A stretch of DNA of 64,000 bases from Alloalcanivorax marinus (lineage in GTDB: Bacteria > Pseudomonadota > Gammaproteobacteria > Pseudomonadales > Alcanivoracaceae): NCBI RefSeq assembly GCF_016906305.1, contig NZ_JADDOL010000004.1, positions 124,001-188,000 of the forward strand, given 5' to 3'. Shown one piece after another: positions 48,575 through 57,571 of this stretch. Below the pieces are notes generated by a model, which had not been told where the DNA came from, ran no database searches, and saw only the letters and a program-made list of their open reading frames with translations. The first letter of the stretch is position 1. Each line of letters starts with the position of its first letter. The position numbers were made by a program, and so were the translations under genes.

Positions 48575-50083
48575 ATGGTGTCCTTGAAGCGCAACGTCGC
48601 CGCCAACTACGTCAGCCAGCTTTACGTCACCGCCGTTGGCATCCTGATCCTGCCTCTCTATGTCAAGTACATGGGGGCGGAGGCTTACGGACTGATCGGT
48701 TTTTTCACCATGCTTCAGTCCTGGTTTCAATTACTGGATGTAGGCCTTACCCAGACGGTTGGCCGTGAAACCGCCCGCCACCTCGGAGGCTCCACACCGA
48801 CCCTGTTCTACCGCCGCCTTTATCGCTCTTTGTCCGTCATTTTCCTCGGCACCGCGGTGTTTGGTGGGGGGGCGCTATGGCTTCTGGCACCTCAGATTGC
48901 CACGAATTGGCTATCACCCGGCTCTTTGCCAACCGAACAGGTAATACTCGCGCTCAAGATCATGGGCGTCTGCGTAGCATTGCGGTGGCTCGGCGGCCTT
49001 TTCCGGGGGGTGATTACCGGGTCAGAGCGTCTGGTCTGGTTGAGCGGCTTCAATGTCCTGTTCGCATCCCTACGTTTTGTCGCTGTGTTCGCGACCATGT
49101 GGCTGTATGGCTTCACACCTCTGGTCTTCTTTCTTCACCAGCTCATCATCGCCATCCTCGAAGTCTGCGGTTTGTGCTGGATGAGCCGCAGACTTCTGCC
49201 CACGCTGGATAACATTACGGATCGTCTGGGTTGGTCGTTCAAGCCGGTGCGCGATGTTCTAGGCTTTGCTTTGACCATCGCGCTGACCTCCTCGTTGTGG
49301 ACCATGGTGACTCAGACCGACAAGCTCGTGCTTTCGGGTGTGTTGCCTTTATCCGAGTATGGTTATTTTACCCTGGCAGTGATGGTGGCCAGTGGCATCG
49401 TTTTTATCAGTGGGCCGGTCAGCCTCGCCGTGCTGCCCAAAATGTCCAGGCTGTATGCCGAGGGTGACAGAGTGAGCATGATACGGATTTATCGCACGGC
49501 GACACGCACGGTGATCACGATCGCCGGCTCGGCCGCGATCGTGATCGCCTTTTTCCCGGAGGCTCTGCTGTTTGCCTGGACGGGCGACCCGGAGCTGGCA
49601 AGCGAAGCCGCGCCGATTCTAAGACTATATGCTCTCGGCAACGGGATATTGGCGGCGTCTTCCTTTCCTTACTATCTTCAGTACGCCAGCGGGCGGCTTA
49701 AGTATCACTTGATCGGCAGCCTTCTTCTTCTGGTTCTTCTGGTGCCAAGCATTGTTTGGGCGGCTTCCCGGTTCGGCGGCGTCGGCGCCGGCAGCGTCTG
49801 GTTGTCTCTGAATATTTTGTTCTTTCTGTTTTGGGTCGGTTTCGTGCACAGCCGCCTGGAACCCGGCCTGCACCTTCGCTGGTTGCTCAGGGATGTACTG
49901 GCGGTCTATCTACCCGCCACATTGGTCGCCTGGGCGGTTTATCAAACGGGCTGGCACTTCGAGTCACGCCTGGGCACGCTGATGATACTGGCCGGCACCG
50001 GGTTGGCGGCTCTGACCGCCGCCGCCATATCGGCGAGGGGGCCAGGCCACCTCGGCCAAATCTGGAAAAAGGCATCTCAATGA
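48575..50083 (+). CDS. Wzx-like polysaccharide flippase
   Basis: This 502-residue integral membrane protein of the MOP/PST exporter class has about twelve to fourteen hydrophobic segments, beginning with VAANYVSQLYVTAVGILILP and YVKYMGAEAYGLIGF. It probably flips the lipid-linked glycan unit to the periplasm. No Wzy-type polymerase is adjacent. Its stop overlaps the next glycosyltransferase start (ATGA at 50080-50083). Confidence 0.87.
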   Translation: MVSLKRNVAANYVSQLYVTAVGILILPLYVKYMGAEAYGLIGFFTMLQSWFQLLDVGLTQTVGRETARHLGGSTPTLFYRRLYRSLSVIFLGTAVFGGGALWLLAPQIATNWLSPGSLPTEQVILALKIMGVCVALRWLGGLFRGVITGSERLVWLSGFNVLFASLRFVAVFATMWLYGFTPLVFFLHQLIIAILEVCGLCWMSRRLLPTLDNITDRLGWSFKPVRDVLGFALTIALTSSLWTMVTQTDKLVLSGVLPLSEYGYFTLAVMVASGIVFISGPVSLAVLPKMSRLYAEGDRVSMIRIYRTATRTVITIAGSAAIVIAFFPEALLFAWTGDPELASEAAPILRLYALGNGILAASSFPYYLQYASGRLKYHLIGSLLLLVLLVPSIVWAASRFGGVGAGSVWLSLNILFFLFWVGFVHSRLEPGLHLRWLLRDVLAVYLPATLVAWAVYQTGWHFESRLGTLMILAGTGLAALTAAAISARGPGHLGQIWKKASQ

Positions 50084-51345
50084 CGTCCGAGCAGGCTCCA
50101 CAAAATAAAGGCCCCATCGTTTTTCTAGGCAGCACCAACGCCATGCCGATGGTTTACGCCAGAGCGCTGAAAAGGCTTGGTCATGAAGTGCTTTATTTCG
50201 TGGGCAGACGACCAACAGATACGCTGCACCGCCCTGAGAATCATTTCCCGGACATTGACTATCCCTATCCGGAGTGGATCGTCGAAATGCCGGTTTCCTC
50301 TCAGGTAATGCTCGCCACTTTCCCTCGTTACTACGCCGCGCGGATCGGCAAGGAAGTGAGAAAGCGCAGTGGCAGGCCGCCAGTCTGCTACATACTCAAT
50401 GGCTTTTATATCGCTCTGCACCCCTATCTCGAGCAACAAGCCATACGGATTGGTCTGAGCCACGGCGCCGACCTGATCCAGTGGGGAGACCCTGAGAACA
50501 AGGCGCAATTGGTGCGCGACTTCTCAAAGAAAACCGTTTTTCGCTTTTTACCCTCCACACTCAGCAGTTGGTGGATTGGCACCGTGCTCAAGCGGCAGGC
50601 CGCCGGCTTCGCCTCAATCCATTATCTGATTGCCTTCCTGCGCGGAATCAGCCATGACAATGACCGCCTGGTGCGTCGCTATGAGAGCCAAGGGGTGAGG
50701 TACATACCACGGTTTGATGTGTCGTTTGATCCGCTAAGCGGAGAGCCCAGGGGTTTCAAGCCAGCAGATGATTTCCTGAGCATTTTCTGCGGCGTGCGTT
50801 TCCACTACAAAAGCATGGTGGGCAACCGGAAGGGATGGAGCAAAGGTAACGATCAGATCATTCGAGGGTTGGCCGATTTTTACCGCGAGTATCCGGCCAT
50901 GCGCGTGCACTTTGTGGAAAAGGGCCCGGACGTTCAAAGCGCCAAGGCACTGTGCGCTGAGTTAGGCCTTGACTGTGTGATCTGGCATAAAGAGATGCCT
51001 TTTTCCGAGCTTCTCACTTTGTACCGCGACGCCGACATTTGCTTCGATCAGACCGGAGATCATTGGATTGGCGCCATTGGCGCTTACGCTCTTTGGCTGG
51101 GAAAGCCGCTGATCGCCAATGACCGGAATCTGGTGTCGTCGGGCTTTTGGCCAGAAACCACTCCCGTTTTCACCGCCACGGACAGTGCACAGGTTTTTGA
51201 GCGACTCCAAGAGCTACGGGATCCACGGGTCAGAGAGGCGGTGGCCGCGCCCGGTCAGCGCTTTGCGGAGGAATATTTATCCAGCGAGCGTGTGGTCGCG
51301 GAGTTGGACCGCATCGTTCGGACCGCGGACGTTCAGCAACCATAA
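50080..51345 (+). CDS. Putative glycosyltransferase, last gene of the glycan cluster
   Basis: This 421-residue protein has a weak GT-B (family 4-like) pattern: an N-terminal Rossmann-like start (PIVFLGSTNAMPMVYARAL), then VHFVEKGPD and WHKEMPFSELLTLYRDADICFDQ. The expected EX7E acidic pair is not clear (the equivalent region reads GDHWIGAIGAYALWLGKP), so it may be a divergent or different family. The start at 50080 is ATGA-coupled to the flippase. The frame is open further upstream as a shadow. It is followed by a hairpin that terminates the opposing gene. Confidence 0.72.
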   Translation: MTSEQAPQNKGPIVFLGSTNAMPMVYARALKRLGHEVLYFVGRRPTDTLHRPENHFPDIDYPYPEWIVEMPVSSQVMLATFPRYYAARIGKEVRKRSGRPPVCYILNGFYIALHPYLEQQAIRIGLSHGADLIQWGDPENKAQLVRDFSKKTVFRFLPSTLSSWWIGTVLKRQAAGFASIHYLIAFLRGISHDNDRLVRRYESQGVRYIPRFDVSFDPLSGEPRGFKPADDFLSIFCGVRFHYKSMVGNRKGWSKGNDQIIRGLADFYREYPAMRVHFVEKGPDVQSAKALCAELGLDCVIWHKEMPFSELLTLYRDADICFDQTGDHWIGAIGAYALWLGKPLIANDRNLVSSGFWPETTPVFTATDSAQVFERLQELRDPRVREAVAAPGQRFAEEYLSSERVVAELDRIVRTADVQQP

Positions 51346-51368
51346 AAAAAGCCCCTCCTAAGAGGGGC
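51344..51368 (-). terminator. Rho-independent terminator after the DUF6351 hydrolase gene
   Basis: On the minus strand a 7-bp stem GCCCCTC/GAGGGGC with a four-base loop is followed by seven T. It begins inside the stop codon of the convergent glycosyltransferase gene and could also act weakly on that transcript. Confidence 0.85.
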
Positions 51369-51451
51369 CGAGTCTCGCCAAACATCACCGTTATCCGATG
51401 TCCCGAGCCTGACGAGCAAACCACACGATCTTGCTCTCCCGATAAACCGTG

Positions 51452-53785
51452 TCAGAGTCCCTCCGGCCGGCCCTGGTCGGGCAGGGTGTAATCGCACACG
51501 CCATCGGGGAACACGGCGTTGAGCCGGTTCACCTGGTCCGAGGTGGGCGTCCAGTTGCCGTAGGTGCCGTCTTCCAGGGCCACGGACACCGGCTTGAGAC
51601 CGCACTTGAAGACGTCGCCGTGGGTGGGCGCGCCGGCCACGATCCGTGAGGTGGAATAGATCGGGAAGTGGGCGGTGCAGGCGCCTTCCGCGTCATCGGT
51701 CAGGGCGCCGTTCCAGACGTCATCGCCCCGGGCGATCACCGTGCCGTCGGTTTCGAAGCAGGTGTCCACCGCCAGCTCCGGCTTGTTGGCGGCCACGCCG
51801 GCGGACGGGTTGGCGCGCAGGTTGGCCATCCAGTCATCGATCACTTCCAGAGCCAGGGGCACGGCGCTGTAGTCTTCCTCCGGACGGGCGTCGGCGAACC
51901 AGATCACCTGGTTGTCGGCGTTGCCGGCGAATTCCTCCATGCGCTGGCGCACCACGAAGGACTGGTGCACGTTGTGCATGTCCAGTTCGTGCTCCAGGTA
52001 GGGCCGGTAATCAATGATCGGAATGTCCGCCTTGCCGCGGAACACCATGCCGGATTCGTAGGCGCCGTTCATGGCTTCCAGATCACCTTCCGTGCGCGGC
52101 GCCGGCTGGGTGCCGTCCGGGCTGAGGGTCATGTTGCGGCTGCTCCAGGGGTCGAAGACGGACGGGTCGTTCATCACATCCTGCTGGGAACCGAGGAACG
52201 GGAAGCCTTCCTGCACCATGTCCTTCTGATCCTTCCAGCCGCCCGCCTGCTCGTTGAGCGAGAGGAATTCCTCGGCGGTGATGTGGCCGTCGAGCAGCGC
52301 CTGCAGGCCGTACTGCACGCCCACGTTATCGAACAGGGTGTGCGGGTAACCGTCGCCGTCCACGCCGTAGATGTTGCGCAGGTCGTCGTAGTGGCTCCAG
52401 TTCACCGTGGCCATCAGACCCGGCGGCTGCATCTGCTCCTGATTGTCCGCCTGGCCGAAGTAGGGATTCATGGTCAGCGGCGTCAGGCCGCGCCAGGATT
52501 CCACGCATTCGGTGGAGCCCGGCGCGCCGCCGTAGCCGAGCTGCTGCTTGGCGGCGTAGAGCGGATCTTCCACGTCGTCCTCGGCGTTGAGCCCCACCAG
52601 CCAGGTGCGGTTCTTGGTGGTCGCCCACTTGGGGTTGTCCCTGTCGGTGGCGTCCATGTAGTACTCAAGCAGTTCGCAGTCACCGATATGGATGGTCTGG
52701 GTGACCATGTCCGGGTAGCTCTGCACCGGAATCGCCGCGTCGATCAGACCCGGGTGGTTCTGCGCGTAGACATACTGCTGGATGGCGCCGCCGGAGGCGC
52801 CCAGGCCCACGGTGTAGAGCGGCTCGCCGTACTCTTCCACGAACCGTTCCTTGACCATCAGCGCGGTCTCACCGCCCACCTGCATGTTGTAGTGCTCGCT
52901 CATGCGGGTGCCGGTGGAATAGATGATGGCGTAGCCCTGGCCGAGCACGTCCGGCTGCAGGGCGCGGCGTTTGTAGTCCATGCTGCCCTGGGTGTGGCCG
53001 ATGCCCACGCCGCCCTGGAAGCGGTACATCAGGCGGCCGTTCCACAGGCCGGTGTCCAGGGAACCGGCTTCCTCGCCGGCGTCGGCGAGCATGGCGATGG
53101 AATAGATAAAGCGGTTGATGGTGCCCCGCTCCCAGCGCACCACGAAGTCCACCACGCGGCCGTCCGACAGAGTGGTGGTGGCCATGTCCGCCGGGCGCGA
53201 GCCGCCCGCCGGCAGCGGCTGATACTCGTCGCCGGTGGTGCGGTACCAGTATTCGGTGTAGGGCTCGATGCCGCAGTCGCGGCTCAGGCCGATCTGCTGA
53301 TCGTTGTCGTCATAAACCGGGAAACCCTCGTCGCCGTCGGTGTCCACCAGCGGCTGTTTGCCCAGCTCCGAGACCGTGGTGCAGACGAACGGATACTGGT
53401 GCGGGCCGGAGAACATGGGGCCCGCCACCGGATAGTTGGTCAGCGTCAGCCGCTGCAGGGTGCCGTGGTCCGGGTGCCAGACGGTGAGCGTGTTCTCGCC
53501 TTCCCGCAGACCGTGAATCATTCCTTCCACGCCCTGGTCGCCGGCCTGGAAGTCCGTGGTGTCCAGGTCCTCGCCGTTGAGCCGCAGGCGCGCCCGCGCC
53601 AGCACGTCGGCATTGCCGCGCACCGCCACCCGGGCATCGCCGCCACTGACCCACTGGGGTTCGCTGGACACCACCCGCAGCCCCACGGAGGGGGCCGGAT
53701 CGGCGGAATCGGAATCGCCACCGCAGGCGGTGACCAGACAGGCGGCCGCCAATGCGAGCGCGCTGCCCGTTACGCGTACTGACAT
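51452..53785 (-). CDS. DUF6351-type exported serine hydrolase (predicted lipoprotein)
   Basis: This large exported protein of 777 residues has a signal sequence followed by VTAC with Cys21, a lipobox, and then an acidic CGGDSDSAD stretch. The early WVSGGDARVAV segment and overall architecture match the DUF6351 group. A serine nucleophile elbow GLGASGGA (Ser331) indicates an alpha/beta hydrolase related to tannase/PHA-depolymerase types; substrate is unknown. GAGGAG precedes the ATG at 53785. A similar CGGDS lipoprotein start is seen in the broken acylase, hinting at a shared surface-hydrolase repertoire. Confidence 0.8.
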   Translation of the reverse strand: MSVRVTGSALALAAACLVTACGGDSDSADPAPSVGLRVVSSEPQWVSGGDARVAVRGNADVLARARLRLNGEDLDTTDFQAGDQGVEGMIHGLREGENTLTVWHPDHGTLQRLTLTNYPVAGPMFSGPHQYPFVCTTVSELGKQPLVDTDGDEGFPVYDDNDQQIGLSRDCGIEPYTEYWYRTTGDEYQPLPAGGSRPADMATTTLSDGRVVDFVVRWERGTINRFIYSIAMLADAGEEAGSLDTGLWNGRLMYRFQGGVGIGHTQGSMDYKRRALQPDVLGQGYAIIYSTGTRMSEHYNMQVGGETALMVKERFVEEYGEPLYTVGLGASGGAIQQYVYAQNHPGLIDAAIPVQSYPDMVTQTIHIGDCELLEYYMDATDRDNPKWATTKNRTWLVGLNAEDDVEDPLYAAKQQLGYGGAPGSTECVESWRGLTPLTMNPYFGQADNQEQMQPPGLMATVNWSHYDDLRNIYGVDGDGYPHTLFDNVGVQYGLQALLDGHITAEEFLSLNEQAGGWKDQKDMVQEGFPFLGSQQDVMNDPSVFDPWSSRNMTLSPDGTQPAPRTEGDLEAMNGAYESGMVFRGKADIPIIDYRPYLEHELDMHNVHQSFVVRQRMEEFAGNADNQVIWFADARPEEDYSAVPLALEVIDDWMANLRANPSAGVAANKPELAVDTCFETDGTVIARGDDVWNGALTDDAEGACTAHFPIYSTSRIVAGAPTHGDVFKCGLKPVSVALEDGTYGNWTPTSDQVNRLNAVFPDGVCDYTLPDQGRPEGL

Positions 53786-53925
53786 GATGCTCTCCTCGAT
53801 ATTGTTGTTATCGCCGGGCGTGGCCCGGTCGCCCATTCAAGGTAGAAGCGACGGCGGCGGTAAAACAGATACAGTTTTCGGGAAGTGGCTGGAACAGTGG
53901 CGGCCCTACGGCGGGACAAAGAAGC

Positions 53926-55383
53926 CTAAGCCTCCCGCCGGGGCCCTGCCGCCGCCAGTTCGGCGGCGGTTTCCCCGAGCCAGCGCAGAGCCCGGCGCAC
54001 CGGCGGGGTGAGCGGGCTGCCGGCGTTCAGGCGAAGATAATCGGCGTGCTTGCCGTCCAGGGAGAACACCCCGCCGGGGAACACGTGGACGCCGCGGGCG
54101 GCGGCGCGCTGGAACAGCGCCACGGTATCCACGCCGCCGGGCAGGCGCACCCACAGCACGCAGCCGCCGGTGGGCCGGGTCAGCCGCGTGCCGGGCGGGA
54201 AACAGCGCCGCACTTCCTTGGCCATGGCGTTCACCTGGTCGTGCAGCCGCTCGCGCAGTTCACGCAAATGCTGGGCGTAGAAACCGCTTTCCAGCAGCCG
54301 GCCCATGGCGATCTGCGAGATCGAGGTGGAAGTGATGGTGCTCAGTTGCTTGAGCTCCCGGAAGCGCTTCTGGAACCGGCCCGCCGCCGCCCATCCGATG
54401 CGCAGGCCCGGCATCAGGCTTTTCGAGAACGAGCTGCAGTAGAGCACCAGCCCGGCCCGGTCGAAGGCCTTGGCCGGCGGCGCCGCCTCCTCGCCATAGA
54501 CGGTGTCGCCCCAAACGTCGTTCTCGATCAGCGGCACCTGGTAGCGCTCCGACAGGGCCACCAGCGCCGCCTTGCGTTCCAGGCTCATGGTGAAGCCCAG
54601 CGGGTTCTGGGCGTTGGGCGACACCAGGCAGGCCGCCACGCCGCCGCGCCGGAACACCTGCTCCAGGGCACTCAGGCTGATGCCGTGACGGGCGTGGGTG
54701 GGCACCTCCACCACCTTGCGCTGGTGGGTTTCCAACAGCAGCAGGGCGCCGTAATAGGTGGGCGACTCCACCGCCACCGTGTCGCCGGGCCGGCTGACGC
54801 TGCGCAGGGCCAGGGACAGCGCCTCCATGGCGCCGCTGGTGACGATGATGTCCTCGGCGGTCACCGGCACCTCATAGGACAAACTGCGGCGCGCCAGATG
54901 GTGGGTGAACAGGGCGCTGCCGTTGGGGTGCATGTAATCCCAGGCCTCCAGAGCGTGGTGGCGGGTGACATCGCGGATGGTGGCCATGACCCGGTCCACC
55001 GGCAACACCTCCGGCCCGGGCAGCGCGATGCCCAGCCGCACCATGGCCGGGTCGGCGTGCAATTCCATGTACTGCAGCACCTGCTCGCTGAGCGACACTT
55101 CCACCGGCAGCAGCGGGTAACGGGAACCGTCCGGCTCGGGAATGTCGTGCACGTCGGAACTGCGCACGTAGACGCCGGACTGCGGGCGGATATCCAGGTA
55201 GCCTTCCGCCTCCAGGTGACGGTAGCTCTGCATCACCGTGTTCACGCTGACCTTGAACAGCGCGCTCATGCGCCGCACCGAAGGCAGCTTCTGGCCCACG
55301 GCGAAGGTGCCGGCACCGATCTGCTCAAGCAGCCGCCGGCTGATGCGTTCGTAGAGAAACCGGTCGTCGATCACCGGCGTCAC
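53926..55383 (-). CDS. MocR-type transcriptional regulator (GntR HTH plus aminotransferase domain)
   Basis: This 485-residue regulator has an N-terminal GntR winged helix (about 5-75, with GQKLPSVRRMSALFKVSVNTV) joined to a fold-type I PLP aminotransferase-like domain. The PLP lysine is Lys321 in SSFSKSLMPG, and the NPxxYP-like PNAQNPLGF is present. Such proteins sense PLP or amino compounds and regulate adjacent genes. No PLP or GABA gene adjoins it, so the target is unknown; the DUF6351 gene lies 140 bases downstream in the same orientation. Confidence 0.9.
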   Translation of the reverse strand: MTPVIDDRFLYERISRRLLEQIGAGTFAVGQKLPSVRRMSALFKVSVNTVMQSYRHLEAEGYLDIRPQSGVYVRSSDVHDIPEPDGSRYPLLPVEVSLSEQVLQYMELHADPAMVRLGIALPGPEVLPVDRVMATIRDVTRHHALEAWDYMHPNGSALFTHHLARRSLSYEVPVTAEDIIVTSGAMEALSLALRSVSRPGDTVAVESPTYYGALLLLETHQRKVVEVPTHARHGISLSALEQVFRRGGVAACLVSPNAQNPLGFTMSLERKAALVALSERYQVPLIENDVWGDTVYGEEAAPPAKAFDRAGLVLYCSSFSKSLMPGLRIGWAAAGRFQKRFRELKQLSTITSTSISQIAMGRLLESGFYAQHLRELRERLHDQVNAMAKEVRRCFPPGTRLTRPTGGCVLWVRLPGGVDTVALFQRAAARGVHVFPGGVFSLDGKHADYLRLNAGSPLTPPVRRALRWLGETAAELAAAGPRREA

Positions 55384-55540
55384 CTTTCGTTGTTATAGGA
55401 ATCGTGGCTTCATTCTGCCTCAGGCACCGGGGTTTGTAACCGCGCCGTCACCGGCGCCTTTGTATTTCCGGCGGCCGCCCCGATATTGCATACTGTGCGC
55501 CCGATTCCCGGCGCACCGGCGCGGCAACGACGGCGAGGCA

Positions 55541-56194
55541 ATGATCGACTGGACAGACATCGACACCGTGCTGCTGGACATGGACGGCACCCTGCTGGAT
55601 CTGGCGTTCGACAACTGGTTCTGGCAGCGCCACGTGCCCGAGCAGTACGCCCTCAGCCGGGGGCTGGAATACGCCGAGGCGGAACGGGTGTTGCAGGACT
55701 GGATCGCCAGCCATCTGGGCACCCTCAACTGGTACTGCCTGGATTTCTGGACCCGGGAGCTGAACCTGAACATCGCCGCCCTGAAGCGGGCGGCGGCGGA
55801 CCGCATCGCGGTGCGGCCCGGGGCCGAGGCCTTTCTGGGCGCGCTGCGTGACGGCCCCCGCCAGGTGATCATGGTGACCAACGCGCACCGGGAGGCCCTG
55901 GACCTGAAGCTGGAGCGCACCGGCATCGACCGCTATTTCGATGCCCTGGTGTCCAGCCACGACTACGGCCACCCCAAGGAAGCCCAGGACTTCTGGCACC
56001 GGCTGCGCGAGCGGCATCCGTTCGACCCGGCCCGGGCCTTGCTGGTGGATGATTCGCTGCCGGTGCTGCATTCCGGCCGTCTCTACGGCCTCGGCCACCT
56101 GGCCAGCATTCTGCAGCCGGACTCCAGCCTGCCGGCCCGGGACCACACCGACCCGTTCCCGGCCATCGACGATTTTCTGCGGGTGCTGCCGTGA
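55541..56194 (+). CDS. yrfG: HAD-family nucleotidase YrfG
   Basis: This HAD phosphatase hydrolyses GMP and IMP in E. coli. The 217-residue protein has the nucleophile motif DMDGTLLDL (about residues 14-22), MVTNAHR (motif II) and the LLVDDSLPVL motif with paired Asp. Its stop overlaps the hslR GTG start as GTGA (56191-56194), the same yrfG-hslR-hslO order as E. coli. GGCGAGG precedes the ATG at 55541; the frame opens earlier as shadow. Confidence 0.92.
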   Translation: MIDWTDIDTVLLDMDGTLLDLAFDNWFWQRHVPEQYALSRGLEYAEAERVLQDWIASHLGTLNWYCLDFWTRELNLNIAALKRAAADRIAVRPGAEAFLGALRDGPRQVIMVTNAHREALDLKLERTGIDRYFDALVSSHDYGHPKEAQDFWHRLRERHPFDPARALLVDDSLPVLHSGRLYGLGHLASILQPDSSLPARDHTDPFPAIDDFLRVLP

Positions 56195-56586
56195 GCGAGG
56201 GCACCCGCATCGATTCCTGGCTGTGGGCGGCACGGTTCTTCAAGACCCGCAGTCTCGCCAAGCAGGCCATCGAGGGCGGCAAGGTGCAGGTGGACGGCGC
56301 CAAGGCCAAGCCCAGCAGAACGGTGCGGCCGGGCACCGTGCTCGATATCCGCAAGGGCGACCAGCGCTGGACGGTGGTGGTGGAGGGGCTCAGCAACAAG
56401 CGCGGCCCGGCCCGCGCCGCCGAGCAGCTCTACCGGGAGACCGAGGAAAGCATCGCGGCACGCCAGCAGGGCGCCGAACAGCGCCGGCTGGCGCGCATCG
56501 CCGCCCCGGTGCCCGACCACAAACCCAACAAGAAGGAGCGCCGCGACCTGGCGCGCTTTCGACGTGACCACGAAGGTGATCTGTGA
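56191..56586 (+). CDS. hslR: Heat shock protein 15 (ribosome-associated)
   Basis: Hsp15 is a 131-residue S4-domain RNA-binding protein that recycles 50S subunits carrying nascent chains. The S4 domain is in residues 6-70 ([18 protein letters not shown]...), with a basic tail at the C-terminus. It starts at a GTG overlapping the yrfG stop, and its own stop overlaps hslO as GTGA, so the three are translated as a unit. Confidence 0.95.
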   Translation: MSEGTRIDSWLWAARFFKTRSLAKQAIEGGKVQVDGAKAKPSRTVRPGTVLDIRKGDQRWTVVVEGLSNKRGPARAAEQLYRETEESIAARQQGAEQRRLARIAAPVPDHKPNKKERRDLARFRRDHEGDL

Positions 56587-57455
56587 CCGACACACACGCG
56601 GCCGACCAAAAGCAACGTTTCCTGTTCCCCGACACCGATGTGCGCGGCGAACTGGTGCGCCTGGACCGCAGCCTGACGGCGATTCTCGGCGCCCACGACT
56701 ATCCCATGTCGGTGCAGGGCCTGGTGGGCGAGGCGGTGGCCGCCGTGGCGCTGCTCGCCGGCACCCTCAAGTTCCGCGGCCGGCTGAGCCTGCAGGCCCA
56801 GGGGCGCGGACCGGTGTCCCTGCTGCTGGCCGAGTGCACCCATGACGGCCAGTTGCGCGCCCTGGCCCGCCACGACGAACGGGCCGGCGAGCAGGTCGCC
56901 ATGGGCGATCTGCTCGGCGACGGCACCATGGTGATCACCATCAGCCCGGAAGGCGGACGTCAGTACCAGGGCATCGTGCCCCTGGAGGGCGACACCCTGG
57001 CCCGCTGTCTGGAGGCCTATTTCCGCCAGTCCGAACAGCTGCCCACCCGCCTGTGGCTGGCCGCCGGCAACGGCCGGGCCGCCGGCATGCTGCTGCAGCG
57101 TCTGCCGGACCGGGCCGCCGACGCCGCCCATAACGCGGAGCGCTGGCAGCACCTGGAAACCCTGGCGGACACCCTGCGCATGGAGGAACTGCTGGACCTG
57201 GACACGGAAACGGTGCTGCGCCGGCTGTTCCACGAAACCCCGCCCCGGCTGCCCGACCCCCAGGCCATGCGCTTCGGCTGCACCTGCTCCCGGGAGCGCA
57301 CCCGCAATGCCCTGCTGTCCCTGGGCGCCGCCGAGATCCGCCAGCTGCTCGAGGAGGACGGCGAGGCCACCCTGACCTGCGATTTCTGCCTGTCCCGCCA
57401 GCATTTCGACGCCGTGGATCTGGCCGAGCTGGTCCGCGAGGCCGAGGCCGGCTGA
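56583..57455 (+). CDS. hslO: Redox-regulated chaperonin Hsp33
   Basis: Hsp33 is a 290-residue cytoplasmic holdase activated by oxidation. The zinc-binding redox switch cysteines are Cys233 and Cys235 (FGCTCSRE) and Cys266 and Cys269 (TCDFCL), the full CXC...CXXC set. The start GTG at 56583 overlaps the hslR stop. It is the last gene of yrfG-hslR-hslO. Confidence 0.96.
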   Translation: MTDTHAADQKQRFLFPDTDVRGELVRLDRSLTAILGAHDYPMSVQGLVGEAVAAVALLAGTLKFRGRLSLQAQGRGPVSLLLAECTHDGQLRALARHDERAGEQVAMGDLLGDGTMVITISPEGGRQYQGIVPLEGDTLARCLEAYFRQSEQLPTRLWLAAGNGRAAGMLLQRLPDRAADAAHNAERWQHLETLADTLRMEELLDLDTETVLRRLFHETPPRLPDPQAMRFGCTCSRERTRNALLSLGAAEIRQLLEEDGEATLTCDFCLSRQHFDAVDLAELVREAEAG

Positions 57456-57571
57456 GGCGATCCGGCCCCCGCGGCGGCGGCGTCGCCAGGGGGCCGCTTT
57501 TCTGTCATAATCGCGCGCCTGTCAGCGTAGCCAGCAAGTGCTCCATCAAGGTGCCAAGCCCAGGAATAATC

